NCBI GenBank assembly: GCA_963798455.1
Contig: CAWCTD010000003.1
Span: 3,720,001-3,784,000, forward strand
Direction: 5' to 3'
Length of the DNA stretch: 64,000 bases
Origin: CAWCTD01 sp963798455
GTDB taxonomy: Bacteria; Acidobacteriota; Terriglobia; Bryobacterales; Bryobacteraceae
The translations under genes and the position numbers were made by a program. This document shows positions 36,681 through 45,863 of the stretch, piece after piece. Position 1 is the stretch's first letter; each line of letters opens with the position of its first letter. The notes below the pieces were generated by a model that ran no database searches, had not been told where the DNA came from, and saw nothing but the letters and a program-made list of their open reading frames with translations.

Positions 36681-37898
36681 ATGTCACAAAAGCAGGTGGA
36701 TCGGCGTTCCTGGCTTCGCGGATTGACGGGCGCCGGCGGGTTGTTTGCCTTGGACGCGGCATTCACCGCCGAACGCACCAACGCGGCCGCCGTGGGCCCG
36801 AACGACAACATCAAGATCAGTAAGATTGAAACGTTCATCCTGAGGAACTCGTGGGTCTTCGTAAAGATCTCCACCGACGCCGGCATCGTCGGCTGGGGTG
36901 AAATGCTCAAAGACGACGCGAAAGCGTGCGCCGCGGGCGCACAGGAAGCCGGACGCTTTCTGGTGGGCCAGGATCCCTGCCGGGTGGTCTATCTGTGGCA
37001 GCAGATTCAGCGCGGAGCGTTTTATCGCGGCGGTCCCATCAAGACCGCGATACAGAGCGGCATCGACCAGGCGCTGTGGGACATCAAAGGCAAAGTCTAC
37101 GGCGTGCCGGTCTATAAACTCCTGGGCGGCCCGACCCGCGACCGGATCAGGGTGTATGGGACGGTCAGCGAAAAGACGGGCGTGAACGCCATGAAGACCG
37201 GGCCACGCGGTCTGAATCGCGGCGCCATCAAGTATGTCGAGGGGCAGAAGTTCGTGGATGAAGTTGTGGACAACTTCAAGGCTCTCCGTCAGAAATTCGG
37301 TTCCGGCGTTGACATAGCTATCGATTTTCATGGCGCTGTGCAGCCAGCGACGGCATTGCTCCTGGTCAAAGCCCTTGAGCCGTACGAGCCGTGGTTCTAT
37401 GAGGAGGTGGTTCAGTGCCTCAATATCGATGTGATGGCTGAGATTGCAAAGAAGACCAGCATCCCCCTGGCCACCGGTGAGCGTATTTATCTCAAATGGG
37501 GATTCCGGGAAATCCTCGAGAAGCGGGCCGCCAGCATACTTCAGCCCGATATTTGTTATGCGGGCGGCATCACCGAACTTCGACTCATCGCGGGCATGGC
37601 TGAGGCCTACTATTCACCCCTCGCGCCGCACAATCCGCAGGGGCCCTGTTCGCTGGCCGCCAGCTACCAGATCGCCGCGTCCATTCCGAACTTCCTCATC
37701 CAGGAGCGGGGCGACACCAACTACGAGAACCTTCTGGCAAAACCCTTGCCGCCGGTCGAAAAAGGATACCGTCCGTTGCTGACCGATCCCGGCCTTGGGA
37801 TCACCATCGACGAAGAGAAGCTCAAAGCACAGGTGGGCGAGCCCACTCTGTACCGACCCCGGTTTGACCCCGACGACAACTCAGTGGTCGACTGGTAA
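36681..37898 (+). CDS. DgoD-like galactonate/sugar-acid dehydratase (enolase superfamily), RR leader
   Basis: 405 residues; GAGGTATTCGAC precedes the ATG. The N terminus (DRRSWLRGLTGAGGLFALDA) is a twin-arginine leader. The body closely follows DgoD-type dehydratases: ALWDIKGKVYGVPVYKLLGG, DIAIDFHGAVQPATALLLVK (metal Asp and catalytic His in DFHG), WFYEEVVQ (Glu), LATGERIYLKWGF (Glu), QPDICYAGGITE and LAPHNPQGP (catalytic His). Expected reaction: dehydration of galactonate or a relative to the 2-keto-3-deoxy acid. It points at the terminator shared with the oppositely oriented dehydratase genes. Confidence 0.85.
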   Translation: MSQKQVDRRSWLRGLTGAGGLFALDAAFTAERTNAAAVGPNDNIKISKIETFILRNSWVFVKISTDAGIVGWGEMLKDDAKACAAGAQEAGRFLVGQDPCRVVYLWQQIQRGAFYRGGPIKTAIQSGIDQALWDIKGKVYGVPVYKLLGGPTRDRIRVYGTVSEKTGVNAMKTGPRGLNRGAIKYVEGQKFVDEVVDNFKALRQKFGSGVDIAIDFHGAVQPATALLLVKALEPYEPWFYEEVVQCLNIDVMAEIAKKTSIPLATGERIYLKWGFREILEKRAASILQPDICYAGGITELRLIAGMAEAYYSPLAPHNPQGPCSLAASYQIAASIPNFLIQERGDTNYENLLAKPLPPVEKGYRPLLTDPGLGITIDEEKLKAQVGEPTLYRPRFDPDDNSVVDW

Positions 37899-37909
37899 CG
37901 CTGATTTGA

Positions 37910-37951
37910 GCGGGTGAGGCCGGTTGTACAACCTGTCAACCGGCCTCCCGC
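37910..37951. terminator. Bidirectional hairpin between convergent dehydratase genes
   Basis: 11-bp stem GAGGCCGGTTG / CAACCGGCCTC (37916-37926 and 37937-37947) extended by GCGG/CCGC flanks with bulges. It lies 11 bp after one stop and 13 bp before the end of the opposite gene, so it can serve both directions. Confidence 0.65.
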
Positions 37952-37964
37952 GTGATGGTGTGTC

Positions 37965-39182
37965 TCAGACCCAGTCGGGCGGGTCATCGCCGCGCTGAAA
38001 CTGCTTCACGCCCGCATCGTCCAGGTCCACGCCGAGGCCCGGCGCCTCCGGCTTGCCGGTCGACCCACCCTTCACCACGGGCGGGTTCTTCGCCATCACG
38101 AGAATGCTCGATGCGGACGTCATGCGAGCTTCGCTGGTGAGGAAGTCCATGATCGAGAGCCCGAAGTGGATGGAAGACATGGTGAGCCATATGCCACCCA
38201 CGTTGTGTGTCGCCACGGGAATGCGGAAGAGCGCGGCGAGGGTGGCGATTTTCATGATGGAAGTGATGCCGCCGCAGAAGGCGATGTCCGGGTAGACGTA
38301 GTCCACCGCCTGTTCCTTCAGGAACGGGTAGAATCCCTGCGGCATCTCGCTTTTCTCTCCCGTCAGCAGCGGAACGCGGCATTCGCGCTTCAGGGCCACC
38401 CAACTGTCGGAGAATGGCGGGGGCAGCGGGTCCTCGAACCACTTGGGCTCGATGCCCTCGACGGCCCGGGCGATACCCTTGGCGCTGGGCAGGTCGAACT
38501 CGTTGTGGCAGTGGACCATGATGTCGTAGTCCATTCCCAGCGCTTCGCGGACGTTGGTGAAACCGTCCCGGATCTTGTGCAAGTCCTGAGCCGAGAGCGT
38601 GGTGGTGTAAATGCCCGCCGGTCTTTGTATGGGACTGGTAGTGGTCATCTTGACCGCCTTGAAACCCTGCGGATTCTGCTTGAATTCCGCAGCCCAGTCT
38701 CTGACCACAGCCTTGTCTAGCATGTTGTTGGGTCCGCTGTTGATGAAGATCGAAACCTGGTCGCGGAACGGCCCGCCCAGCAGTTTGTACACCGGGAGGC
38801 CAGTGAGCCGTCCGGCGAGGTCCCATAGCGCCATGTCGATTCCACTCAGCGCCGGGATGCGGGCCATATAAGTGTGCATGAGCGTGGACATCCGGTGCCA
38901 ATGGTATTGGATAGCCAGGGGATCCTGCTTGAGGAGCAGCGGCGAGTACCGTTCCAGCCAGGCCTTCATCATCAATCCGGTGACGCCGGATTCCCCGTAA
39001 CCGGAGATGCCCGCGTCCGTGTCGATGCGGATCATGGTGTGGCCGACCCCGGAGATCGGCTTCATCTTGATGCCGGTAATGCGAACCTTGCCGAGGTCGG
39101 CCGCCGTCAGTTTCTCCAGCGGGGCGAACAGGCCGGCCATCGGAAGCGCGAGAGCGGTGCGAAAGAAGTCACGTCGGTGCAT
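37965..39182 (-). CDS. Enolase-superfamily dehydratase-like protein, RR leader (paralogue 1)
   Basis: 405 residues starting MHRRDFFRTALALPMAGLFA, a twin-arginine leader. Capping domain (VRITGIKMKPISGVGHTMI), ALWDLAGRLTGLPVYKLLGG, and barrel with DIMVHCHNEFDLPSAKG (Asp/His), WFEDPLPPPFSDSW (Glu), LTGEKSEMPQGF (Glu), YPDIAFCGGIT and ATHNVGGIW (His). It is strongly similar to the gene at 39240-40466, a tandem duplication on the same strand 57 bp away. Likely sugar-acid dehydratase; substrate not assignable. Confidence 0.85.
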   Translation of the reverse strand: MHRRDFFRTALALPMAGLFAPLEKLTAADLGKVRITGIKMKPISGVGHTMIRIDTDAGISGYGESGVTGLMMKAWLERYSPLLLKQDPLAIQYHWHRMSTLMHTYMARIPALSGIDMALWDLAGRLTGLPVYKLLGGPFRDQVSIFINSGPNNMLDKAVVRDWAAEFKQNPQGFKAVKMTTTSPIQRPAGIYTTTLSAQDLHKIRDGFTNVREALGMDYDIMVHCHNEFDLPSAKGIARAVEGIEPKWFEDPLPPPFSDSWVALKRECRVPLLTGEKSEMPQGFYPFLKEQAVDYVYPDIAFCGGITSIMKIATLAALFRIPVATHNVGGIWLTMSSIHFGLSIMDFLTSEARMTSASSILVMAKNPPVVKGGSTGKPEAPGLGVDLDDAGVKQFQRGDDPPDWV

Positions 39183-39239
39183 AGTGCGCTATTTTAGCTC
39201 CGAACCGGGTGGGGCGTTCGGGGACGTGCGGGTGTCGGC

Positions 39240-40466
39240 CTAGATCCAGTCCAGACTCTGGCCCGCGCCTCCGCGGCGCGCACCGCGCTGCTGGAACGTC
39301 TCCTCGTTCAGGTCCACGCCGAGCCCGGGCGCCTGCGGAGCGCTGGCGAAGCCACCCTTGATCTCCGGCGGCACCTTCGCAAACGCGAGGACTCCCCCGC
39401 CCGGGCCCCCCAAAGACCCCTCACTGGTGAGGAAGTCCATGATCGAAAGGCCCACATGAATGCAGGACATCGTGAGCCAAATGCCGCCCACGTTGTGCGT
39501 CGCGACCGGAATGCGGAACAGCGCCGCCAGGCTGGCGATCTTCATGAAAGACGTGATGCCGCCGCAGAAGGCGATGTCCGGGTAAATGTAGTCGACCGCC
39601 TGTTCCTTCAGGAACGGGTAGAACCCTTGAGGCATCTCGCACTTCTCGCCCGTCAGAAGCGGCACGCGGCACTCGCGCTTCAGGGCCACCCAACTGTCGG
39701 AGAACGCCGGGGGCAACGGATCTTCGAACCACTTGGGTTCGATGCCTTCGACGGCCCGGGCCATGGCCTTGGCGCTGGGCAAGTCGTACTCGTTGTGACA
39801 GTGAACCATGATGTCGTAATCGAAACCAAGCTCCGCGCGGACGTTCTCGAAACAGGTCCGGAGCTTGTGCAGATCCTCGGCGCTGAGAGCAGTGGTGTAG
39901 CGGCCCATGGGTATCCCGAAGATGGTGTGGGTGTTGATCTTGGTGGCGCGGAAACCCAATGGGTTCGCCCTGAACTGATCGGCCCAGTCCTTCACCAGCT
40001 TCTTGTCGAGCATATTCCGCGGTTCGCTGTTGATGAAGAATGGCACTTTCTCGCGAAAGGAGCCGCCCAGGAGCCGGTAGACGGGAAGTCCTGTCAACCG
40101 GCCGGCCAGGTCCCAGAGGGCCATGTCGATCCCGCTGAGCGCCGGGATTCTGGCCATGTAGGTATGCATGAGCGTGCTCATCCGGTGCCAGTGGTATTGG
40201 ATTGCGAGGGGATCTTGCTTGACCAGCAGCGGCTTGTAAACCGCCATCCAGGCCTGCATCATGGGCAGGGTCACGCCTGATTCGCCGAAACCGGACACAC
40301 CCGCGTCGGTGTCAATGCGGATCATGGTATGGGACCCGTAGGGTCTCATCTTCAGATCGGTAATACGGACCTTCCCTAGATCGGCGGCGGCAAGTTCTTC
40401 ATACGTCGCGAACAGGCCGGCCGCCGGCAGAGCAAGGGCGGTACGAAAGAAGTCTCGTCTGCGCAT
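39240..40466 (-). CDS. Enolase-superfamily dehydratase-like protein, RR leader (paralogue 2)
   Basis: 408 residues from ATG 40466 with the leader MRRRDFFRTALALPAAGLFA. Same layout as its neighbour: VRITDLKMRPYGSHTMIRID, ALWDLAGRLTGLPVYRLLGG, DIMVHCHNEYDLPSAKAMAR, WFEDPLPPAFSDSW, LTGEKCEMPQGF, ATHNVGGIW. An unbroken reading frame continues upstream into a decayed esterase, but the leader marks the real start. Probably cotranscribed with the 37965 gene. The C terminus has a Gly-rich insertion (EGSLGGPGGGVLAF) that the paralogue lacks. Confidence 0.85.
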   Translation of the reverse strand: MRRRDFFRTALALPAAGLFATYEELAAADLGKVRITDLKMRPYGSHTMIRIDTDAGVSGFGESGVTLPMMQAWMAVYKPLLVKQDPLAIQYHWHRMSTLMHTYMARIPALSGIDMALWDLAGRLTGLPVYRLLGGSFREKVPFFINSEPRNMLDKKLVKDWADQFRANPLGFRATKINTHTIFGIPMGRYTTALSAEDLHKLRTCFENVRAELGFDYDIMVHCHNEYDLPSAKAMARAVEGIEPKWFEDPLPPAFSDSWVALKRECRVPLLTGEKCEMPQGFYPFLKEQAVDYIYPDIAFCGGITSFMKIASLAALFRIPVATHNVGGIWLTMSCIHVGLSIMDFLTSEGSLGGPGGGVLAFAKVPPEIKGGFASAPQAPGLGVDLNEETFQQRGARRGGAGQSLDWI

Positions 40467-40569
40467 AATGCGGTCATTGTAACGCGGAACCAGATCACGG
40501 GAGGCCCTCTTGGTATCAAGGCAACGTCGCCGGGGCAGACCGCGCGACCCCGCCTGATAAAATGTAAGC

Positions 40570-40857
40570 ATGGCGAAACAATTGAAACCGCTGGATCCAT
40601 CGGAAGCGACGCTGGAAATCGATCCCGAGATCCTCGCCTTCTTCGGCAAGGGCGCCGAGAGAACGCGCCAGATTGAGGGATTCGACTGCCACCCTGGGAA
40701 GCAGAGTCGCCGCACCTCGTTCGTGATCCATCTCAGCCGCGGAGGCTCACGCGAATTCCACAAGCATCCAATCGCCCTCAGGCTGAGCTCGCGCGATGCG
40801 CGCCAGCTCGGCAGGCTGTTCACGAAAATGGCTGACGACGCCGACGGCATCGTCTGA
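40570..40857 (+). CDS. Small hypothetical protein
   Basis: 95 residues: MAKQLKPLDPSEATLEIDPE, ILAFFGKGAERTRQIEGFD, SFVIHLSRGGSREFHKHPIA, LRLSSRDARQLGRLFTKMAD. Charged, soluble, no family recognised, weak ribosome site. It lies between a dehydratase and the broken end of an esterase on the opposite strand, so it may be chance, but its composition looks like real protein. Confidence 0.45.
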   Translation: MAKQLKPLDPSEATLEIDPEILAFFGKGAERTRQIEGFDCHPGKQSRRTSFVIHLSRGGSREFHKHPIALRLSSRDARQLGRLFTKMADDADGIV

Positions 40858-40865
40858 CCGCCGGC

Positions 40866-42254
40866 CTGACTCCCGGATCCTTTCATAGCGCCGCACGCCG
40901 GGGACGAGCCCGAGGCGGAAGAAATGTGGAACGCCTCCTCGTAGAACCCAAACTGCCCGCTCCCGAGCAATTCATAGTAGCGCTGCATCTCGTGCGCCGC
41001 GCCGAACCCGCCCATGGAATAGCCTTCCACGGCACGGAATTGACGTTGGGCGGGCGTTCGATAGGTCTTATCCACGTACGGGGTCAGGTCCTTGATGACG
41101 ACCGTTTCGACCGGCAGCTTGCCGTCATACGAATCGTAGTACCACTTGTCGCGCAGGCTGTTGACGCCGACGACGATCATGGAGGGCGCCTTGCCCGCTT
41201 GGACGGCGGCGTCAAGCTGGGCCACGAAACTGGCGCAACTGCGCTGAGTGCCCCCGCGGCCGTGCAGCCAGTACACAACGGGGTGCCGCTTCCGAGGCGA
41301 GGCCTCGTAGTCCGGCGGCAAGTGGATCAGGTAGCTCACCGGGCCCTTGATGGTCCTGCTGTAGAAGGTCTTGTACTTGGCGCCGGCCGGCTCGGTCTGG
41401 TCGGGGTCCACAAAGCCGGGCTCTTCTGGAAAAAGCAGCGGCGCAAACTCGTATAGATACTGGCGCCAGTTGGTCCAGGTGTGCCCTCCTTCGGAAACGC
41501 GGAAAACATGCCGGACCTGTTTCGTATCCAAGAGAGCGGCGAGCTTCTGGCTGGCTGCGAACAGCCAGTCCGCCTTGCCGCAGCCGATCCACAAGACCTT
41601 GAGTTGCTGGTTGAGCGCCGCCGGGTCCATCTTCTCGAACGTCTGAAACGTTGCGCAGCGCGCCGCTGAAGGAGGCCACCTAGCTGAACAGGTCCAGGTG
41701 CGCCAGGCCGATCGACAGCGACTGGCCGCCGCCCATGGAAAGCCCGGCGATCGCCCGGTGATCGCGATCCGGAAACACGCGGTAGTTGTGCTGCACGAAG
41801 GGAACGATGTCGTTCAGCAGATCCTTGTCGAATCCCGCCGAGCCGATTCGTCCCCGGCCATCCGCCGCCGCTTGGGGAACGTGGCCGTATGGCATGACCA
41901 CCCCCAGGTGCGCTCAAGAGCATTTCGATTGGCCGGGTCGGTGGTCCGAATCCCGCCGTCCACGGCGAAGCCGTAGTCATAGAGCCCCGGCTCCAGCGGG
42001 CCGACCGTGATGCTCCAGACGCCTTGATCATCCTTCTTCAAAGGCTGGGCTCCCTTGAGGGCCTCCTGCAAAATGCCGCCCGCCAGCAGGACCTCGCTCG
42101 CCTTGGGAGCAAGCAGCCGGAACGTCACGCGGCGGTCGGGATGCACCTCCGGCGAGACAGGCATCTTGCTGATGTCTTCGTAGAAGGGGATCGGCTGCTG
42201 GGACAGACCAGGCTGGCCGGCCAGGATCATCAGTAGCGCAAGGGCCCGGCGCAT
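40866..42254 (-). pseudogene. Tandem alpha/beta-hydrolase (CE1-like) esterase, wrecked
   Basis: The start at 42254 has GGAGAAGCCGTT upstream and a signal peptide (MRRALALLMILAGQPGLSQQ), then a CBM48-like N domain (FRLLAPKASEVLLAGG, LYDYGFAVDGGI). An internal deletion near 41905 joins ALERTWG directly to VVMPYGHVPQ, removing the first part of the hydrolase domain. AGLSMGGGQSLSIGL (nucleophile) and LDLFS follow; a TAG at 41680-41682 replaces the expected Trp of LFSWVASFSG, and a frameshift at about 41650 leads to LKVLWIGCGKADWLFAASQK and SEGGHTWTNWR (His). A second hydrolase domain follows (HPVVYWLHGRGGTQ, EGYSMGGFGAAHEMQ) and is cut off near 40870. Originally a secreted two-domain esterase. 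Confidence 0.75.
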
Positions 42255-42481
42255 AACGGCTTCTCCGTCCGTGTCAGCATAACCCATCTCGCGGTGGCGC
42301 TAGGGGACACATCCCGCATTTCGAAATGGAAGCAGCTTCCCGGTTTGGGTGTTTCCTTCGGGGCGGAATTGGCGCTTGGCCGAGCCGAAAGACGGCTTCC
42401 GGAAAACAAGCCCAAGAAACTGCAATCTGGAGATCAAGAATTGGCGGCCCGTGATAATCTAACTGAAGACCGGGAGACAAA

Positions 42482-44788
42482 ATGCAAACCCAGGCTGATA
42501 CTTTGATTCGTCGTGAATTGCTCCGTTTGAGATTCGCAAGATCGCTTGTCCTGTTAATGGGCGTAGCTCTGCTCGCCGCTGGGCTGCTCGCCGACGAAGG
42601 CATGTGGATGCCTCAACAGATTCCCGAGCTGGCTGCCAAGCTGAGAGCCCTGGGATTCAAGGGCGACCCGAAAGCCTTTGCCGACCTTACCGGGCAGCCC
42701 ATGGGAGCCATCGTCTCGCTGGGAGGCTGTACGGCGTCGTTCGTGTCACCGGACGGACTCATCGTCACCAACCATCACTGTGTCACGGGCGGACTGCAGT
42801 TCAACTCCACGCCGACGAGCAACCTGCTGAAGGACGGCTATCTGGCAAAGACCCGCGACGAGGAGCTGCCGAACGGTCCGGGGTCCCGCGTCTTTGTAAC
42901 GACCTCCGTGACCGAGGTCACTGGCGCCATCACGGGGAATATCGACCCGAAGGCAACGGACCGCGAGCGCTACGACCTTATCGACCGGAGGATGAAGGAG
43001 CGCATCGCCGCCTGCGAGAAGGGCGGACAACGCTGCAACGTGGCGTCGTTCTTTGAAGGATTGAAGTACTTCGAGATCGCACAGATGGAGATCAAGGACG
43101 TGCGACTGGTCTACGTGCCCGCCGAGGGGATCGGTGTATTCGGCGGCGAAACGGACAATTGGCGGTGGCCTCGGCACACGGGGGACTGGAGTTTTCTGCG
43201 CGCCTATGTCGGCAAGGACGGGAAGCCGGCTGTATTCTCCAGGGATAACGTTCCGTTCAAGCCTAAGCACTGGCTGAAGGTGTCGAGGGAAGGTATCAAG
43301 CCGGGGGATGTGGTTTTCGTGACAGGCTACCCGGGACGCACGCAGCGTCACCAGACCTACTCGGAGGTGAAGGAAACAGCCGAGTGGAGCCTGCCCCGCT
43401 CCATACGCCTCGCGCAGGAACAGTTGGCGATCCTCGACCGGCTCTCCAAGCAGGATAGCGCCCTCGAGCTGAAGGTCTCCGGGCGTGTGCAGGGCTTGAA
43501 CAACACTTTGACAAAACAGAAAGGCGTGCTGGAGGGACTGGTGAAGGGGGGAGGCCTTGCGAAGAAACAGGCACAGGAGAAGGACCTCGAGGCCTGGATC
43601 GCGGCCGACCCGGTCCGCCAGAAGAAGTATGGTGACGTACTTCCAGCGCTGCGCGCCCTTCAGGCCGAAGGCGAGAGGACGAGAGAGCAGAACGCCGCGA
43701 TGACGAGTCTGGCAAGCTCGTCTACCTACCTGAGCGCGGCCTACACGCTCTATCGCCTCTCGGTTCAACGTCCCAAGCCGGACATCGATCGGGAAGCGGG
43801 GTTCCAGGAGCGCGACTGGCCCAGGCTTCGCGACGCTCAGGACCGCAACCAGCGCACGATGGATGCCACCGCCGACCGGGCACTGCTCGGTTGGGCGCTG
43901 GGCCTTGCCGCCGCCCTCCCGGCCGAACAGCGGATCGTCGCTTTGGACCAGGCTGCCGGCCTGAGGCCCGGAATGCCCAGGACGGAAGCCGACAAGGCGA
44001 TCGACGTGTTCCTCCAGGCGCTGTTTGAGGGCACCAGGCTCGGTGATCGCGAGTTCCGCCAGGACCTGATCGAGAAGAGCACCGCTGACCTCCTTGCGAC
44101 CAAGGACCCGTTCATCGTCCTCGCCGCGGCAATGGAGCCGCTCGCGGAAGCAAATCGGCAGGCGACGAAGAATCGCGCCGGAGCGTCCGCGCGCCTTATG
44201 CCGCGTTACATGGAAGCCCTATTGGCCAAGGCGGGTGGCCTGGTCGCTCCCGACGCCAACGGCACCCTGCGCGTGACCTACGGCCAGGTGAAGGGGGTGG
44301 ACGCGAAGGACGGCCTGTATTACAAGCCGCAGACCACGCTTGCCGGCATCGTCCAGAAGAACACCGGCGAGGGAGATTTCGATGCGCCCAAAGTTCAGCT
44401 CGACGCCATCCAGGCCCTCCGGTCCGGCAAGAAGACCCCCTACATCGATTTGTCGCTGGGGGACGTCCCGGTCAACTTCCTGTCGACCGTGGATACGACC
44501 GGGGGCAATTCCGGATCCCCGACTCTGAACGGAAAAGGCGAGCTGGTCGGCCTTCTGTTCGACGGCACCTACGAGTCCGTCGCCTCCGACTTCCTGTTCG
44601 ACCCGGTAACCACCCGCTCGATTCATGTGGACATTCGCTACATGCTGTGGAATATGGCCGAGGTGGACGGCACAATAAACCTACTCGAGGAGATGTCGGC
44701 CCTCGAGTCCGTGCCTGGAAGATCGGCGCTTACGTCATTTCCGCCCAACGCTGTTGCCGTTTCCTCGGCAGGGCGCAGAGATGATTGA
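42482..44788 (+). CDS. S46-family dipeptidyl-peptidase (DPP7/DPP11-like)
   Basis: 768 residues; GGGAGAC before the ATG; signal peptide or membrane leader (SLVLLMGVALLAAGLLA). The start of the mature part (DEGMWMPQQIPELAAKLRAL) is the S46 signature. Catalytic triad: His98/99 in IVTNHHCVTGGLQ, Asp within FGGETDNWRWPRHTGDWSF, and Ser677 in TTGGNSGSPTLNG. The middle is the long helical domain (AALRAEGERTREQNAAM-type helices). After the Ser, GLLFDGTYES carries Gly at the position that I believe separates DPP7-like from DPP11-like specificity. It releases dipeptides from peptide N termini in the periplasm. Confidence 0.9.
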   Translation: MQTQADTLIRRELLRLRFARSLVLLMGVALLAAGLLADEGMWMPQQIPELAAKLRALGFKGDPKAFADLTGQPMGAIVSLGGCTASFVSPDGLIVTNHHCVTGGLQFNSTPTSNLLKDGYLAKTRDEELPNGPGSRVFVTTSVTEVTGAITGNIDPKATDRERYDLIDRRMKERIAACEKGGQRCNVASFFEGLKYFEIAQMEIKDVRLVYVPAEGIGVFGGETDNWRWPRHTGDWSFLRAYVGKDGKPAVFSRDNVPFKPKHWLKVSREGIKPGDVVFVTGYPGRTQRHQTYSEVKETAEWSLPRSIRLAQEQLAILDRLSKQDSALELKVSGRVQGLNNTLTKQKGVLEGLVKGGGLAKKQAQEKDLEAWIAADPVRQKKYGDVLPALRALQAEGERTREQNAAMTSLASSSTYLSAAYTLYRLSVQRPKPDIDREAGFQERDWPRLRDAQDRNQRTMDATADRALLGWALGLAAALPAEQRIVALDQAAGLRPGMPRTEADKAIDVFLQALFEGTRLGDREFRQDLIEKSTADLLATKDPFIVLAAAMEPLAEANRQATKNRAGASARLMPRYMEALLAKAGGLVAPDANGTLRVTYGQVKGVDAKDGLYYKPQTTLAGIVQKNTGEGDFDAPKVQLDAIQALRSGKKTPYIDLSLGDVPVNFLSTVDTTGGNSGSPTLNGKGELVGLLFDGTYESVASDFLFDPVTTRSIHVDIRYMLWNMAEVDGTINLLEEMSALESVPGRSALTSFPPNAVAVSSAGRRDD

Positions 44789-44880
44789 ATCCCCTTTATA
44801 TGGCATTGGTGCGTCCCCAGGGAGGACGGACCGGTGAGCTTCGCCAACCGACGCTACCCATCAGGAGGTCTATAAGACGC

Positions 44881-45802
44881 ATGAACAGACGACTATTTTT
44901 GAGCGTGGCATCGGCTGCTCCAGGAGCTACTCCAGCAGGCGCTCTGGGATATAAGGGGCAAGGCGACAGGCATGCCGGTGTACCAGTTGCTCGGTGGGCC
45001 TACGCGAGACTATGTAGAGTGTTACTCGTACGGTACAGGCAGCACAATGCGTGAAAGGGCTCGCGCCTGCATGGAGGCCGGCTTCCGATGCATTCGCATC
45101 ACAACCTCTGGCACGGACAGCAACGGGAGATACAACTCACGTCAGGCAATCCCACGGACGTACGAGTTGTGCCAGCAGGCGCGCGAGGGCGTCGGAAAGG
45201 AGGGCGATTGGGCGATCGACTTCCATACCGACCTTGATATGCCCGACGCCGTTGCGCTCGCTAAGCTCATAGAGCCTTTGCACCCTTACTTTGTTGAGGA
45301 CCCCATCCGGTCCGAGAACCTTGACGTGTATGAGGTGCTGCGGTCCCAAATAAAGGTGCCCATAGCCATGGGCGAGCAACTGGGGACACGCTGGAACGTG
45401 AGCAGGCTTATGCAGAATCACCTTATCGACTACACACGCCAGATGTTGCCCAATTGCGGCGGCATCACCGAGTTTATGAAGATTGCAGTTTATTGTGGAA
45501 CGAATTACATCGGCATGATTCCTCATTTCACGGGCCCTGTTTCCGAAGCCGCTACAGTGCATTGTCTGATGGCTTTCACCGGCCCTGCGATGTCGGAGTT
45601 CGCTGGCGCCACGGCCGGGAAGGAATTATCGTATCTGCCGCAGTCTTATGATTTCCGGAACGGCAAAATGTGGCCTAACTCCCGCCCGGGCTTGGGCGTC
45701 GAGTTCAATCCCAAATACACACGACAGGTCTCCGAAATCACGGAGCATTTCGTGCCGTGGCCGTTATCGCAGCGGCCGGATGGTTCCTTGACCCAGAGGT
45801 AG
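44881..45802 (+). pseudogene. Enolase-superfamily dehydratase, internally deleted
   Basis: ATG 44881 (GGAGGTCTATAAGACGC upstream) encodes the start of an RR leader (MNRRLFLSVASAA). About 15 codons later the sequence jumps, in a different frame, into the middle of a dehydratase at QQALWDIRGKATGMPVYQLLG. It runs on to DFHTDLDMPDAVALAKLIEP, FVEDPIRS, AMGEQLGTRWN, LPNCGGITEFMK and IPHFTGP, ending normally at 45802. The whole capping domain (roughly 100-130 residues) is missing and the frame is broken. The barrel (Asp, Glu, Glu, His ligands) is intact, so the deletion is recent. Confidence 0.75.
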
Positions 45803-45863
45803 AAGCGCGGTTCGGGTTGATAGACGAAATCCCAGTATATTGGAGAGTGCTGGAGTCCCACAC

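Noticed and set aside
40467..41630. A fusion of esterase and dehydratase in one long minus-strand frame
   Set aside because: The dehydratase has its own RR leader at 40466 and the upstream part is a decayed esterase; the shared frame is chance.
834..41682. TAG might be recoded (amber suppression), because TAG appears in frame at 834, 19146 and 41680
   Set aside because: Several intact genes end with TAG (26746, 31808, 47672), and the affected genes also show truncations or frameshifts, so plain nonsense mutation is enough.
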